Source: Micromonospora sp. HNM0581 (GTDB taxonomy: Bacteria; Actinomycetota; Actinomycetes; Mycobacteriales; Micromonosporaceae). Taken from it: a DNA stretch of 64,000 nt. Below, one piece after another: positions 46,363-54,638 of the stretch. Numbering within the stretch: position 1 is the first letter of the stretch; each line of letters starts with the position of its first letter. A model generated the notes under the pieces. The model searched no databases, was not told where the DNA came from, and worked only from the letters and a program-made list of their open reading frames with translations. The DNA is taken from positions 91,693 through 155,692 of the forward strand of contig NZ_JAASAD010000012.1 of NCBI RefSeq assembly GCF_012726175.1. The letters are read 5' to 3'. A program made the position numbers and the translations under genes.

Positions 46363-47754
46363 TCAGAACAGGGTCTCGGAGGTGGCGCGGGGCTTGACCG
46401 TGGCGATGGTGTGGCGGTACCTCCCCACCAGCGGCCGGACGAGCACCCCGCCCGGCACGGCGGTGACCGCGCCGAACCGTTCCAGCAGCGCGACCGCCTC
46501 GGCGCGCAGCCGGTCCGGGTCGGCGTGCCACTGGGCTCCGAACGCGGTCCCGTACCGTTGAAGGATCCCCACGACGGCGGTACGCAGGAAGCTGTCGGTG
46601 ATGAACGGCAACCGGCCTGCCCCGTCGGCCTCGTCGGGGCCGCTAACGCCTTCGACAGTCCAGTGCTCGTCCGGACTGGCGTCGTCGAGGCGTACCAGGG
46701 TGGCCGTGGGCAGACCGGCGTCGATCTGGCTCGCCAGCGCCTGCTGCCGGGCGTGCCCGTCGGGCGGGGTCAGCCGTTTGACTCGGCGGCCGTCGGGATC
46801 CGCCACCCGGTCGGCCATCTCCACCGCCAGCAGCACCGCGGCCTGCGCCACCGAGCCGGTGCCCGGGAACCGCTCCGCGGTGAACCCGGCGGTGTCCACC
46901 AGCAGCACGCCCTCGGCCCGGCGTTCCACCCGCAGACCGGTCAGCCGGGCCAGGTCGGTGGCGAGTGCGGCGCCGCGCAGATGGTTGGCGACCGCCGGGT
47001 CGACGTCGGCGTGGTAGACCACCGGCGACTCCACCACCACCCGCCGGCCCGCCTGGGCCGCCTGCCGGCGCTCGGCGTTGCCGCTGCTGCTCATCGCCCG
47101 GTCCAGCAGGGCCGACACCGAGTCGATGTGCTGCAGCACCCGGGTCGGCCGGAACAGCGCGAACACTACGTCCCGCGCCACGTCGTACAGCGCCTCCCCG
47201 GCGCCCGGGTCACTGGCCCAGGCGGCGCTGGAGCCGTCGGCCAGGCGCAGCACACCCCGCTCCTCCAGCCAGCCGACCGCGTCCACGAACGCCCGCCGGT
47301 CCGGGCCGTGATCCGGATCCAACCCCAGCCCGGTGATCCGGTTCGCGTCGCCGGTCACCGAGTCGGCCAACTCGCTGAGGGTGATCTGGATCCCGGCGCG
47401 GCCCAGCACCGCCAGGCACAACGACAGGTACGCGTAGCGCTGCCGGTCGAACGGCCGTCCGGTGCGGGACACCGCCGGTTGGGTGCCGTCGAGCCGGTCC
47501 TTCGCCCGTACCAGCCGGGCTGTGGCACCGTGCAACTCCAGGCGGTACCCGAACGCCTCCGCGAGATCGCGGCGCAGGGTGGCGGAGAACCGCCGTACCC
47601 GGGGCAGCGCCCGCTCGTCCGGCCACGTCGCCGTGATCAGCGGGTGGCGCAGGACCAGCCGCACCGCCCGCTGGTAGTCGGCCAACTCCCACTCCGGGAC
47701 GTCGACGGCGAACCGGTGGACCGCCGGCCGGGGAGCGTGGGATGCCGCGGTCAC
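46363..47754 (-). CDS. jetB: Wadjet JetB-like protein (DUF2398, TIGR02678)
   Basis: A 463-residue protein from GTG 47754, which overlaps the stop of the upstream gene (GTGA). Features such as YQRAVRLVLRHPLITATWPD, GRPFDRQRYAYLSLCLAVLG and ending in RYRHTIATVKPRATSETLF fit the DUF2398 family. It has the winged-helix-rich composition of kleisin-associated (KITE-like) subunits. A long upstream extension of the frame is not translated: its start lacks a ribosome binding site and it lies inside the upstream gene. Confidence 0.88.
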   Translation of the reverse strand: MTAASHAPRPAVHRFAVDVPEWELADYQRAVRLVLRHPLITATWPDERALPRVRRFSATLRRDLAEAFGYRLELHGATARLVRAKDRLDGTQPAVSRTGRPFDRQRYAYLSLCLAVLGRAGIQITLSELADSVTGDANRITGLGLDPDHGPDRRAFVDAVGWLEERGVLRLADGSSAAWASDPGAGEALYDVARDVVFALFRPTRVLQHIDSVSALLDRAMSSSGNAERRQAAQAGRRVVVESPVVYHADVDPAVANHLRGAALATDLARLTGLRVERRAEGVLLVDTAGFTAERFPGTGSVAQAAVLLAVEMADRVADPDGRRVKRLTPPDGHARQQALASQIDAGLPTATLVRLDDASPDEHWTVEGVSGPDEADGAGRLPFITDSFLRTAVVGILQRYGTAFGAQWHADPDRLRAEAVALLERFGAVTAVPGGVLVRPLVGRYRHTIATVKPRATSETLF

Positions 47755-49319
47755 GCCGGCACCAACTCGGGACGGCGGACCGCAGTGTGCTGCGCGGCGG
47801 TGACCGTCAACGCGTACCCGTCCAGATGCAGCCGGCCCTCGGTGGTGCGCACCGTGGTGAACCGGCCCGGCGTCGGGGTGAGGGCAAGCCGCACGCCGTG
47901 CGCGGCGGCCGCCAGCGGCACCCCGGCCCGGCCACCCACCCGGGCGGCCAGCGCGATGTCGAGCAGGCGCAGCAGGACCTGGGTCTGCGACCCGTCCAAC
48001 CGGTGATCGTCCATGCCCACGTCGGCCAGCGCCGTCGCCGCGTCGGCCAACCGGCGCTCGCGGGCGAGCTGGTCGCCGCGCAACCGGTGCCGGCGCTCGT
48101 CGACCCGGTCCAGCCGGGCCGGCCGTCCCCGGCCCTGCCCCGGTGCCCGGCCGGTGGTCACCAGCGTGCGGGACAGCTCCACCGCCGGCGCCTCCCACCA
48201 CGACAACCGGCTGGCGATCGCCTCCGGATCCGGGTGCGCCACCCCGGCGTGGCGCGGAGCACCGAGGCCGAATACGACGTCGAAGAGGGCGTGCGCGGCC
48301 TCCTGGGTGCCGGTGTGGGTGAACCACGCGGCCAGGTGCCGTAGCTGCGACTCCCGGCTAACCCCGCCACGGCGCGCCTCGGTGACCCGGCGCAGCAGGG
48401 CCAGGACGTCACCGATCGCGGCGATGGTGGCGTCCGACAACCGGTCCGCCTCGCTGGGCTGCTCCGGACCCGGCGGCGCCAACCAGGACCGCAGCCCCGC
48501 CCAGCGCCGCCGCCAGTCCTCCAGCCGCTGCACCGGGGTGTGGAACAGCCGCTCGTCGGCCTCGGCGGCGGCCTCGATCAGCCGGTCCAGACCAGTCGCC
48601 TCGACCTCGTGTACCGCCGTGCGCAGCCGGGGCGTGTACCGCTGCAACTCGTCGTGGAAGTCCCGCAGGTGCGCCAGCAGGGCGTCCTTGTGGCCGAGGA
48701 ACACCTCCGGCCGTACGTCGTTGGTCCGCCCCAGGTCACCCAACATGTGATAGAAGCGGGCCGCCCGCTCGGCGATATCGGCCAACGCCCGGTCCAGCCG
48801 GTTGAACTTGCGGTAGACCTCCTCGGCGTCCCCGGCCTCGTTGGCCACCGCGAGAGCGTTGAGGTCGGCGAGGAGGTCGGCGAAGACCAGCCGGGACAGC
48901 GTCGAGTCGTCCATGCTCGCCGACAGCACCGCTTCCACCGCCCGGTGCGCCCGGTATCCGGCCTCGGTGAACTGGTACACCGAGTGCCGGTTGCGGTACT
49001 CCGCCAGCGTCGTGGCCCGGGAACCGTCCTGCCCCCGGTCGAGTACCCCCCACTCCACCAGGGCGTCGAGCAGCCGCGGCAGCTCCAGCCCTGCCGGGTC
49101 CGGGCAGTCGGCGTCCGTCTCGTGCAGCGCCGCCAGCGCGGCGGCCACGTCGGAGGTGTGCAGCACCACGTGGTAGCTGGACCGTGCCGAGTCGAACGCC
49201 CGCAGCAGCCACAGATAGGCGAACCGGTTCTCCGCCGTCACGTAACCGAACAGCCGCATCCGGTCGTCCAGCCCGAAGTCGTCGAGGCCGAACGTGGGCC
49301 TGGATGGCTGCGCGGTCAT
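47751..49319 (-). CDS. jetA: Wadjet JetA-like protein (DUF2397, TIGR02677)
   Basis: A 522-residue protein, first gene of the cassette. ATG 49319 has GAGGAGAA upstream. The N-terminal winged-helix region (MRLFGYVTAENRFAYLWLLR), YRNRHSVYQFTEAGYRAH and the helical core (ALADIAERAARFYHMLGDL) fit the DUF2397 family, the kleisin-like subunit. The promoter should be in the gap 49320-49546, shared with the divergent oxidoreductase. Confidence 0.88.
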   Translation of the reverse strand: MTAQPSRPTFGLDDFGLDDRMRLFGYVTAENRFAYLWLLRAFDSARSSYHVVLHTSDVAAALAALHETDADCPDPAGLELPRLLDALVEWGVLDRGQDGSRATTLAEYRNRHSVYQFTEAGYRAHRAVEAVLSASMDDSTLSRLVFADLLADLNALAVANEAGDAEEVYRKFNRLDRALADIAERAARFYHMLGDLGRTNDVRPEVFLGHKDALLAHLRDFHDELQRYTPRLRTAVHEVEATGLDRLIEAAAEADERLFHTPVQRLEDWRRRWAGLRSWLAPPGPEQPSEADRLSDATIAAIGDVLALLRRVTEARRGGVSRESQLRHLAAWFTHTGTQEAAHALFDVVFGLGAPRHAGVAHPDPEAIASRLSWWEAPAVELSRTLVTTGRAPGQGRGRPARLDRVDERRHRLRGDQLARERRLADAATALADVGMDDHRLDGSQTQVLLRLLDIALAARVGGRAGVPLAAAAHGVRLALTPTPGRFTTVRTTEGRLHLDGYALTVTAAQHTAVRRPELVPA

Positions 49320-49546
49320 CGTTCTCCTCACGGGACGCGAACGGCTACCCACCCTACCCAGCCGGCCTCGGCCCGGCGTGCGAGGCAGCAGCGGACTCCG
49401 GGGTGATCGTGAAACGTGCGCCTTGGTCAGCTGCCGCAACAGACCACCATGGGCCGGCGCGCTGGAGTTCCTTCCCGTCCGTGCCGTCTCGCGCGTACGG
49501 TGGCGGAGCGGTCCTGCAGAACGGCGCGCGAGGAGGATGCCCGACG

Positions 49547-50155
49547 ATGACTCAGACGGTGGACTTCTGGTTCGACCCGAGTTGCCCGTATACATGGATC
49601 ACGTCTCGATGGATCATCGAGGCGGCGACGGTACGGCCACTCGACATCCGCTGGCACATCATGAGCCTCTCGGTCCTCAACGAGCATCGGCCGGTCGATC
49701 CCGAGGGCGACACCGAGGGATACCTGTGGGGCCCGGTGCGCGTCTGCGCGGCTGTGGAGCAGCGGTACGGCCAGGACGGGTTGGCCCGTTTCTACACCGC
49801 ATACGGGACCCGGGTGCATGCGGGTGGGAAGTGGGCCGCTTTCGAGGACGTCCTGGTCGACGCCGGACTCCCGAATGAACTGGCGGCGGTCGCCGGCACG
49901 GATGAGTTCGACGAGGTGGTCCGTGCCTCGCATGCCGCCGGCATCGCCCTGGTCGGTGAGCACGTTGGCACCCCGGTCGTTGCCACGGAGGCGGCGAACG
50001 CAGGCCGGGTCGCCTTCTTCGGTCCGGTGATCTCCCGGATCCCCCGCGGCGAGGAGGCGGGCCGGCTCTTCGACGGCGCCGTCCTGGTCGCCTCGGTGTC
50101 CGGTTTCCATGAGCTCAAGGGCGGGCCGCACGCAGAGCCGCGATTCGGCGGGTAG
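49547..50155 (+). CDS. DsbA-fold oxidoreductase, Rv2466c-like, with altered active site
   Basis: A 202-residue thioredoxin-fold protein. ATG 49547 has GAGGAGG upstream. The text closely follows mycothiol-dependent nitroreductase Rv2466c: DFWFDPSCPYTWITSRWI, WHIMSLSVLNEHR, WGPVRVCAAVEQRYG, then RVAFFGPVISRIPRGEEAG. The CPWC motif of that family is CPYT here, so the second (resolving) cysteine is absent. It could use a monothiol mechanism with mycothiol or have a changed activity. It is the last gene before the rearranged region. Confidence 0.88.
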   Translation: MTQTVDFWFDPSCPYTWITSRWIIEAATVRPLDIRWHIMSLSVLNEHRPVDPEGDTEGYLWGPVRVCAAVEQRYGQDGLARFYTAYGTRVHAGGKWAAFEDVLVDAGLPNELAAVAGTDEFDEVVRASHAAGIALVGEHVGTPVVATEAANAGRVAFFGPVISRIPRGEEAGRLFDGAVLVASVSGFHELKGGPHAEPRFGG

Positions 50156-50309
50156 TGCTCGAGCGTTCTTTCATTGGGCCGGTTGGCGTCGTCGGAGCGG
50201 GCGCGGCAACCCTGAGCCTGCCGCCGTCGCCGGCCAGCATCCCGGACACGATGTGCGGTACCAGCCTGCTTCCCACGCCAACCGTCGCTACAGCGGGTTG
50301 AATAGCGAT

Positions 50310-50870
50310 GTGCAGGTCACCAAGGACGGGCGGGACTGGCGCATCGGCGTCGCCGCCGACGTGAGCTGGATCGCTGGGCACACCACTGCCGGCGTCTCGA
50401 TCACCACCGCCATCCCGCCGGTCTTCGACGCCTACGCCACCACGTACCAGGTCGACGACGTCACCGCCGCCGCCTACGAGCACGCCCTGATCGAGGACCT
50501 CACCACGCACACCTCCGACCAGCCGTGGTGGCTTTCCTACCTCGACACCGGCGCCCACGACGTCGTCTTCCCCCACGCCCCGAGGGTGTTCCTCTACTGG
50601 AACTGTCCGTACGTGCTGGTCCAGGCCGGCCCCGAGCAAGCCCTCACCTGGCGCACCGGTGGTCACATCCGCCACCCGCACGGCGCGCTACCCGATCTGT
50701 TCTTCCCCGCCGACCGGTCATGGCTGGTCTCCGCGCTCTGGGACGACACCTGGACCTGCGTCGGCGGCCCGACACCCGTGATCCACGCCCTCCAACGCGA
50801 CCCCGTGGTCAATGCCCGCCAAATTCAACCGGACGAAGATGCGCTGCCACCGGGGCTGACCCGCGAGTGA
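50310..50870 (+). CDS. Unknown protein of module A, copy 1
   Basis: A 186-residue protein, start set at GTG 50310, where similarity to the other copy begins to look protein-like (VQVTKDGRDWRIGVAADVSW). It is nearly identical to the protein at 58026-58577 (AGHTTAGVSITTAIPPVFDA, WWLSYLDTGAHDVVFPHAPR). One difference is Cys for Trp in LYWN(C/W)PYVL. No signal peptide, membrane segment or catalytic motif is visible. The family was not recognised. Confidence 0.7.
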   Translation: MQVTKDGRDWRIGVAADVSWIAGHTTAGVSITTAIPPVFDAYATTYQVDDVTAAAYEHALIEDLTTHTSDQPWWLSYLDTGAHDVVFPHAPRVFLYWNCPYVLVQAGPEQALTWRTGGHIRHPHGALPDLFFPADRSWLVSALWDDTWTCVGGPTPVIHALQRDPVVNARQIQPDEDALPPGLTRE

Positions 50871-50911
50871 CGACCCTACGCCGCAGGCAGCGGCCAGGCC
50901 TCCGATCATGG

Positions 50912-51172
50912 CTAACGCCCCCACTGCTCGGCAGGACGGCAGTCGCTGGTCGGTTTGCCGTAGATCCGCTTCCCGTCCCGGCCCGCATAGCAGCGCTCCA
51001 GTTGGTCCTCGGCCTGGAACAGCGGACGCCTGTCGATCTCCGTCCCGTCGACGTCATAGCTGACCAGGTCAGGGGCGTTGCCGCCCTCGAGTCTGGCGTC
51101 GCTGGTCATCAGGCCGAACGCGCCTTCGGATAGCCGCGCTGTGGTCATGTGACCGTCGCCGTGGTCGAGTAC
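50912..51172 (-). pseudogene. 3' fragment of the membrane-partner gene (module A copy 1)
   Basis: About 80 codons match the C-terminus of the 283-residue protein at 57141-57992 (ARLSEGAFGLMTSDARL, RRPLFQAEDQLE, DGKRIYGKPTS). The 5' three quarters of that gene, including its membrane helix, are missing, and a TAG ends this copy slightly earlier. It lies convergent to the unknown gene as in the intact locus. Confidence 0.85.
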
Positions 51173-51192
51173 GATCCTGCCTTCCCGCGTGG

Positions 51193-52210
51193 CGTGCCGG
51201 TCGCTTCGCGGGCTCGCTGCGATCGCTTGCCGAAGATCAGCTGGAACGTTGTGGGTCCTGCGGGTGCAGCTTGATGTTGCCGCGAGTCGGGGGCCGAGTC
51301 ATCGTTCCTCGTCGTCGAGCAGTTCGCGGCGCCACTCCGCGAATCGGCTTCGGAGCTTGTCCAGAGCTGGTCCGGTGACGCCGTACTGGGCAAAGTCCTC
51401 AGGGTCGAGCTGGGTGGCTTGTCTGAGGGCGTCGGCGAAGATGCGCGGGTCGAAGCCACGGTCGGCGCGCTGCGCGAGGACGAGAAGGGTGTGGCGGGTG
51501 TAGCGGTCGGATCGGAGCGTGGCGTCGATGTCGATGAAGTCGCGGGCGAACGCTCGTCCGTAGAGGGCGCTCATCTTGTTCGCTACCGCGTCGTCAGGGT
51601 GGAGGACCGGTCTGATCGCCATGAGGATCGGTTCGTTGGCACGCCAGTCCACGCCGGTGAACAGGTCGATGTCCTCGCTGGGCCGCTCGACGAGCCCGGC
51701 GGCCTGGACCGCGTAGCCGCCGGCCAGCCCGAAACCATACCGTTCGGCTGCCGCGAGCCCGGTACGGGCGAGGCGTTCGTGGAAGGAGTCCACCGCTATG
51801 CCGCGTTGCTGCGGGTGGCGGCGAGTTCGGGGAAGGCTTCCTCCCAGCGCTGGCGGAGCTGGGGAGGCAGCCAGAGGGTGGGCCAGAGCCGCCGGAGGAG
51901 GTCGGTGTCGAGCCAGGTGTTCAGGTCCTCGACGGTACTGGCTTCGGTGAGGACCACCTTGTACATGCTGGCCAGGCGTGCGGGCCGGTTGAGGTCGTAC
52001 TCGGCGTTCCCGGACCAGTCGAGGTGACGCGGGAGCGTCACCGTGCCGCCGGTCGGGCCGTGCAGCGCGGCAAGGGTTTCGGCCACCACGTAGGGCTTCC
52101 GGTCGCCGTAGGGTCGGTAGTCCGCTGGCGGCTGGGGCGAGGTCCTGCGCCGGCTGAGGTTGGTCGCCCGCCGGACTTCCGGTCGGAGCGCCTGACGGAT
52201 CGTCTCCCGG
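51193..52210. repeat. Duplicated module B, copy 1
   Basis: Starting at GTGCCGGTCGCTTCGCGGGC, this region is repeated in the same orientation from about 60462. It covers the nucleotidyltransferase gene and most of the HTH gene. The two copies differ by a gap inside the first gene here and by frameshifts in the second copy. Confidence 0.85.
51299..51793 (-). CDS. AbiEii-like nucleotidyltransferase, internally deleted
   Basis: A 164-residue frame from GTG 51793, two bases after the stop of the HTH gene. FGLAGGYAVQAAGL and RPSEDIDLFT are the GG-Y and S-x-DxD blocks of the AbiEii/MNT nucleotidyltransferase family, which are toxins of abortive-infection and toxin-antitoxin pairs. Compared with module B copy 2, about 50 codons are missing in frame right after DLFT: there the text continues AWDRRDEFTAAVTAVV before it rejoins VDWRANEPILMAI. 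This copy may therefore be inactive or a shortened form. Confidence 0.6.
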   Translation of the reverse strand: MDSFHERLARTGLAAAERYGFGLAGGYAVQAAGLVERPSEDIDLFTGVDWRANEPILMAIRPVLHPDDAVANKMSALYGRAFARDFIDIDATLRSDRYTRHTLLVLAQRADRGFDPRIFADALRQATQLDPEDFAQYGVTGPALDKLRSRFAEWRRELLDDEER

Positions 52211-52362
52211 CTGTAACCGGTGACCCGCTGCAGATCCACCGGCCGCCAACCGGCCGCGTGGAACGCCCGTAGCTGCTCGTCCCGCTCGGTCAACGCGGCC
52301 GCGCGCGTCGCCTCGTACCGGGAGACAATCGCCTGTAATTCATCCTCGGAGAACCGGCCCAT
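51796..52362 (-). CDS. HTH protein paired with the nucleotidyltransferase
   Basis: A 188-residue protein. The N-terminal part (FHAAGWRPVDLQRVTGYSRE) is a helix-turn-helix of the recombinase/antitoxin kind. The rest (YVVAETLAALHGPTGGTVTL, LASMYKVVLTEASTVEDLN, LWLPPQLRQRWEEAFPEL) is of unknown fold but is preserved in the copy at 61220. A gene pair with a 2-base gap and an HTH protein first fits an antitoxin-toxin arrangement. The antitoxin role is inferred. Confidence 0.65.
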   Translation of the reverse strand: MGRFSEDELQAIVSRYEATRAAALTERDEQLRAFHAAGWRPVDLQRVTGYSRETIRQALRPEVRRATNLSRRRTSPQPPADYRPYGDRKPYVVAETLAALHGPTGGTVTLPRHLDWSGNAEYDLNRPARLASMYKVVLTEASTVEDLNTWLDTDLLRRLWPTLWLPPQLRQRWEEAFPELAATRSNAA

Positions 52363-52570
52363 AACCGTCAGCCTACTACGCTAGGCCCAGCACGCTTGGT
52401 CTCTTCGCCGATAATTTGTGGTCGGCAACTTGGCGGGGACGAGATGCGCCGGGGGCGCGAATGGATGGGCCTGCGTCGCCCGCCGGAACGGCGACGTCAT
52501 GTTGTCCGCGATGTGCGTGACGCGGTGGAGAGAAACCGTTTCGTCGAGTGATGCGTCCTAACCTTGCGTG

Positions 52571-53104
52571 ATGGAAGTGGACGACGAGGAGCTGTTGCGC
52601 CTCGTCGGAAAGGGTGACCGCAGGGCGTTTGACGTGCTGTATGCGCGTAACGCGCCGTGGTTGGTGCTGCGTCTGCGCCGCCGGTGCCGGGATCCGGAGT
52701 TGGTCCGGGAGGTGCTGCAGGAGACGTTCCTGACGGTGTGGCGGGCCGCAGCCGGCTACCGCGGGGACGGTGCGGCGGTGGGCTGGCTGTGGTCGGTGGC
52801 CGCGGGTCGGTTGATCGACGCGCGGCGGCGTGCGTCGGTCCGCCCGCAGAGTGTGGGGGCGCCGGGCGACGACGTGTTGGCGTGGTCTCCGTCGGCGGAG
52901 GACGAGGTCTTGGCGGGCGCGTACGACGCCGAGTTGGAGCGTGCGCTGCACCGGCTTGCTCCGGAGTTGCGGGCGGTGTTGCAGGCGACGGTGCTGGACG
53001 GCCTGACGGTGCGGGAGGCCGCGGTGTTGCTGGGGGTGCCGGAGGGCACGGTGAAGACCCGGGCGATGCGGGCGCGCCGCGAGTTGAGGGAGGCCCTGTC
53101 GTGA
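52571..53104 (+). CDS. ECF sigma factor
   Basis: A 177-residue protein from ATG 52571 (GTG 52568 is an alternative). Region 2 (RAFDVLYARNAPWLVLRLRR, LQETFLTVWRAAAGYR) and region 4 (DGLTVREAAVLLGVPEGTVK) are clear, with a short linker. It starts an operon in which each gene overlaps the next. The adjacent zinc-finger-like membrane protein is the likely anti-sigma factor. Target promoters are unknown. Confidence 0.92.
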   Translation: MEVDDEELLRLVGKGDRRAFDVLYARNAPWLVLRLRRRCRDPELVREVLQETFLTVWRAAAGYRGDGAAVGWLWSVAAGRLIDARRRASVRPQSVGAPGDDVLAWSPSAEDEVLAGAYDAELERALHRLAPELRAVLQATVLDGLTVREAAVLLGVPEGTVKTRAMRARRELREALS

Positions 53105-53886
53105 CCGGGTTCCACGTCGACGCCGGGGTGCTGGCGGCGTACGCCGAAGGCGGCCTCGCTGACGTGGATGCGTGGTCGGTGGAGGCACACCTCGACCGCT
53201 GTGCGGACTGCCGGACGAGCATCGCATCGGACGCGTCCACGGCTCTGGTGGTGGAGGCGGTCGCGGTATCGCTGGGCAGCCGGTTGCCGACGCAGGGGCG
53301 AGTGCGGCGGGCAACAGGGTGGCGGCGGGTCAGGGTGTTGGTGGGTGCGGGGCCTGCGGCGCGTGCGGCGTGGTTGCTGTCGGTGGCCGTCACCGGGGTG
53401 CTCACCGCGGGGTTGGCGGTCAGCCCGACGGTGGTTCCGCCGTGGTTGCTCCTGCTGATCGCGCCGGCACTGCCCGCCGTCGGTACGGCCCTGTCGTACG
53501 GGCCGCGAACTGATCCACTGCACGAGTTGATCGCGGGGACACCGCAGGGCGGCCTGCGCATCGTTCTGTGGCGCACCTTGACGGTCCTCGCGGGCGCGGC
53601 GCCCGTAGCGGTCCTGGCCGGCGCGGTGACGGGCATCGGTACGCCGGGGCTGTGGCTGCTTCCCTGTATCGCGTTGACCGCCCTGACGCTGGCGCTCGGC
53701 TCGCTGATCGAGCCCGCGTACGCCGCGCTCGTGGTGGCAGGGGCGTGGGCGGTGGTGGTGCTGGCGCCGCCGGTCGGAGGTCTGGCGGTCCTGGTGTCGA
53801 GCGGTCCGGGATGGCTGGGCGTCACCGCGGTGGCCGCGGTGGTGGTGTATCTGCGTCGGGAACGGGTGGGAAGGCAACCGGCATGA
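53101..53886 (+). CDS. Membrane anti-sigma factor with zf-HC2-like N-terminus
   Basis: A 261-residue protein from GTG 53101, overlapping the sigma stop (GTGA). The N-terminus has WSVEAHLDRCADCRTSI, the H-x-x-x-C-x-x-C zinc pattern of anti-sigma proteins. About six hydrophobic helices follow (from residue 90). It should hold the ECF sigma factor at the membrane. It overlaps the ABC ATPase gene by 4 bases, tying signal and transporter together. Confidence 0.85.
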   Translation: MTGFHVDAGVLAAYAEGGLADVDAWSVEAHLDRCADCRTSIASDASTALVVEAVAVSLGSRLPTQGRVRRATGWRRVRVLVGAGPAARAAWLLSVAVTGVLTAGLAVSPTVVPPWLLLLIAPALPAVGTALSYGPRTDPLHELIAGTPQGGLRIVLWRTLTVLAGAAPVAVLAGAVTGIGTPGLWLLPCIALTALTLALGSLIEPAYAALVVAGAWAVVVLAPPVGGLAVLVSSGPGWLGVTAVAAVVVYLRRERVGRQPA

Positions 53887-54638
53887 CGACGGTGAGCGTC
53901 GACGGCCTGCGGGTCAGCTACGGCAAACGAGTCGTCTTCGACGACCTGGACCTCGATCTCGGTGTGGGGGTGCACGGGTTGCTCGGTCCGAACGGCGCCG
54001 GCAAGACCACCCTGATGCGGGTCTTGGCCACGGTGTTGCGCCCCGACCGGGGTGACGTCCGGCTGCTGGGCCACCGCATCGACGACCCCGCGGCGCTGCG
54101 GCAGGCGCGCCGCCAGCTGGGCTACCTGCCGCAAGCATTCGGGTTCTACCCGCGCTTCACGGTGCGCGAGTTCGTCGAGTACTTCGCCTGGCTGAAAGAG
54201 ATGCCGCCGGGGCAGATCCCGCTGGCGGTGGACCGGGCGATCGAGCGGGTCGGCCTGCTGGAGCGCGCCGACGACCGGATGAAGCACCTCTCCGGCGGGA
54301 TGCTGCGCCGCGCCGGCATCGCCCAGGCCATCGTGAACGACCCTCGGCTGCTGCTGTTGGACGAGCCGACCGCCGGCTTGGACCCGGAGCAGCGGGTGCA
54401 GTTCCGGGCGCTGCTGCGGGAACTGGGCCTCGATACGGTCGTTCTGGTCAGCACGCACCTGGTCGAGGACGTCGTCGCGGCGTGCACCCGGGTGAACCTG
54501 GTCGACGGCGGGCGGCTGGTCTTCACCGGCCTCCCCGACGAGCTGATCGCCGCCGGTGGGGACGGCGACAGCGGCGACTCCCCGATTGAGCGGGGCTACA
54601 CGGCGGTGCTGCGGGGCGCGCGGACGGCACCGCGGTGA
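53883..54638 (+). CDS. ABC transporter ATP-binding protein
   Basis: A 251-residue ATPase. Walker A LLGPNGAGKTTLMRVLATVL, Q-loop YLPQAFGFYPRFTV, signature LSGGMLRRAGIAQA, Walker B LLLLDEPTAGLDPEQ and H-loop STHLVEDV are all present. It is of the ABC-2 type that exports drugs, peptides or lipids. It overlaps both neighbours by 4 bases and works with the two permeases downstream. Confidence 0.95.
   Translation: MTTVSVDGLRVSYGKRVVFDDLDLDLGVGVHGLLGPNGAGKTTLMRVLATVLRPDRGDVRLLGHRIDDPAALRQARRQLGYLPQAFGFYPRFTVREFVEYFAWLKEMPPGQIPLAVDRAIERVGLLERADDRMKHLSGGMLRRAGIAQAIVNDPRLLLLDEPTAGLDPEQRVQFRALLRELGLDTVVLVSTHLVEDVVAACTRVNLVDGGRLVFTGLPDELIAAGGDGDSGDSPIERGYTAVLRGARTAPR

Larger units (their letters stand above)
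50190..51176 (+). repeat. Duplicated module A, copy 1
   Basis: This stretch matches, as reverse complement, the segment at about 57718-58795. It contains the unknown gene at 50310 and the 3' end of a membrane-protein gene (50912-51172). Because the second locus has the complete membrane-protein gene, this copy is the derived one. It lacks about 90 bases that the other has upstream of the unknown gene. Confidence 0.85.

Noticed and set aside
46352..46531. N-terminal extension of the JetC frame
   Set aside because: Arg-rich text inside jetB; a ribosome binding site precedes GTG 46351 and family similarity begins there.
47755..48327. N-terminal extension of the JetB frame
   Set aside because: The frame is open to 48327, but this part lies inside jetA and is Arg/Gly-rich; the GTG at 47754 with its stop-start overlap is the better start.
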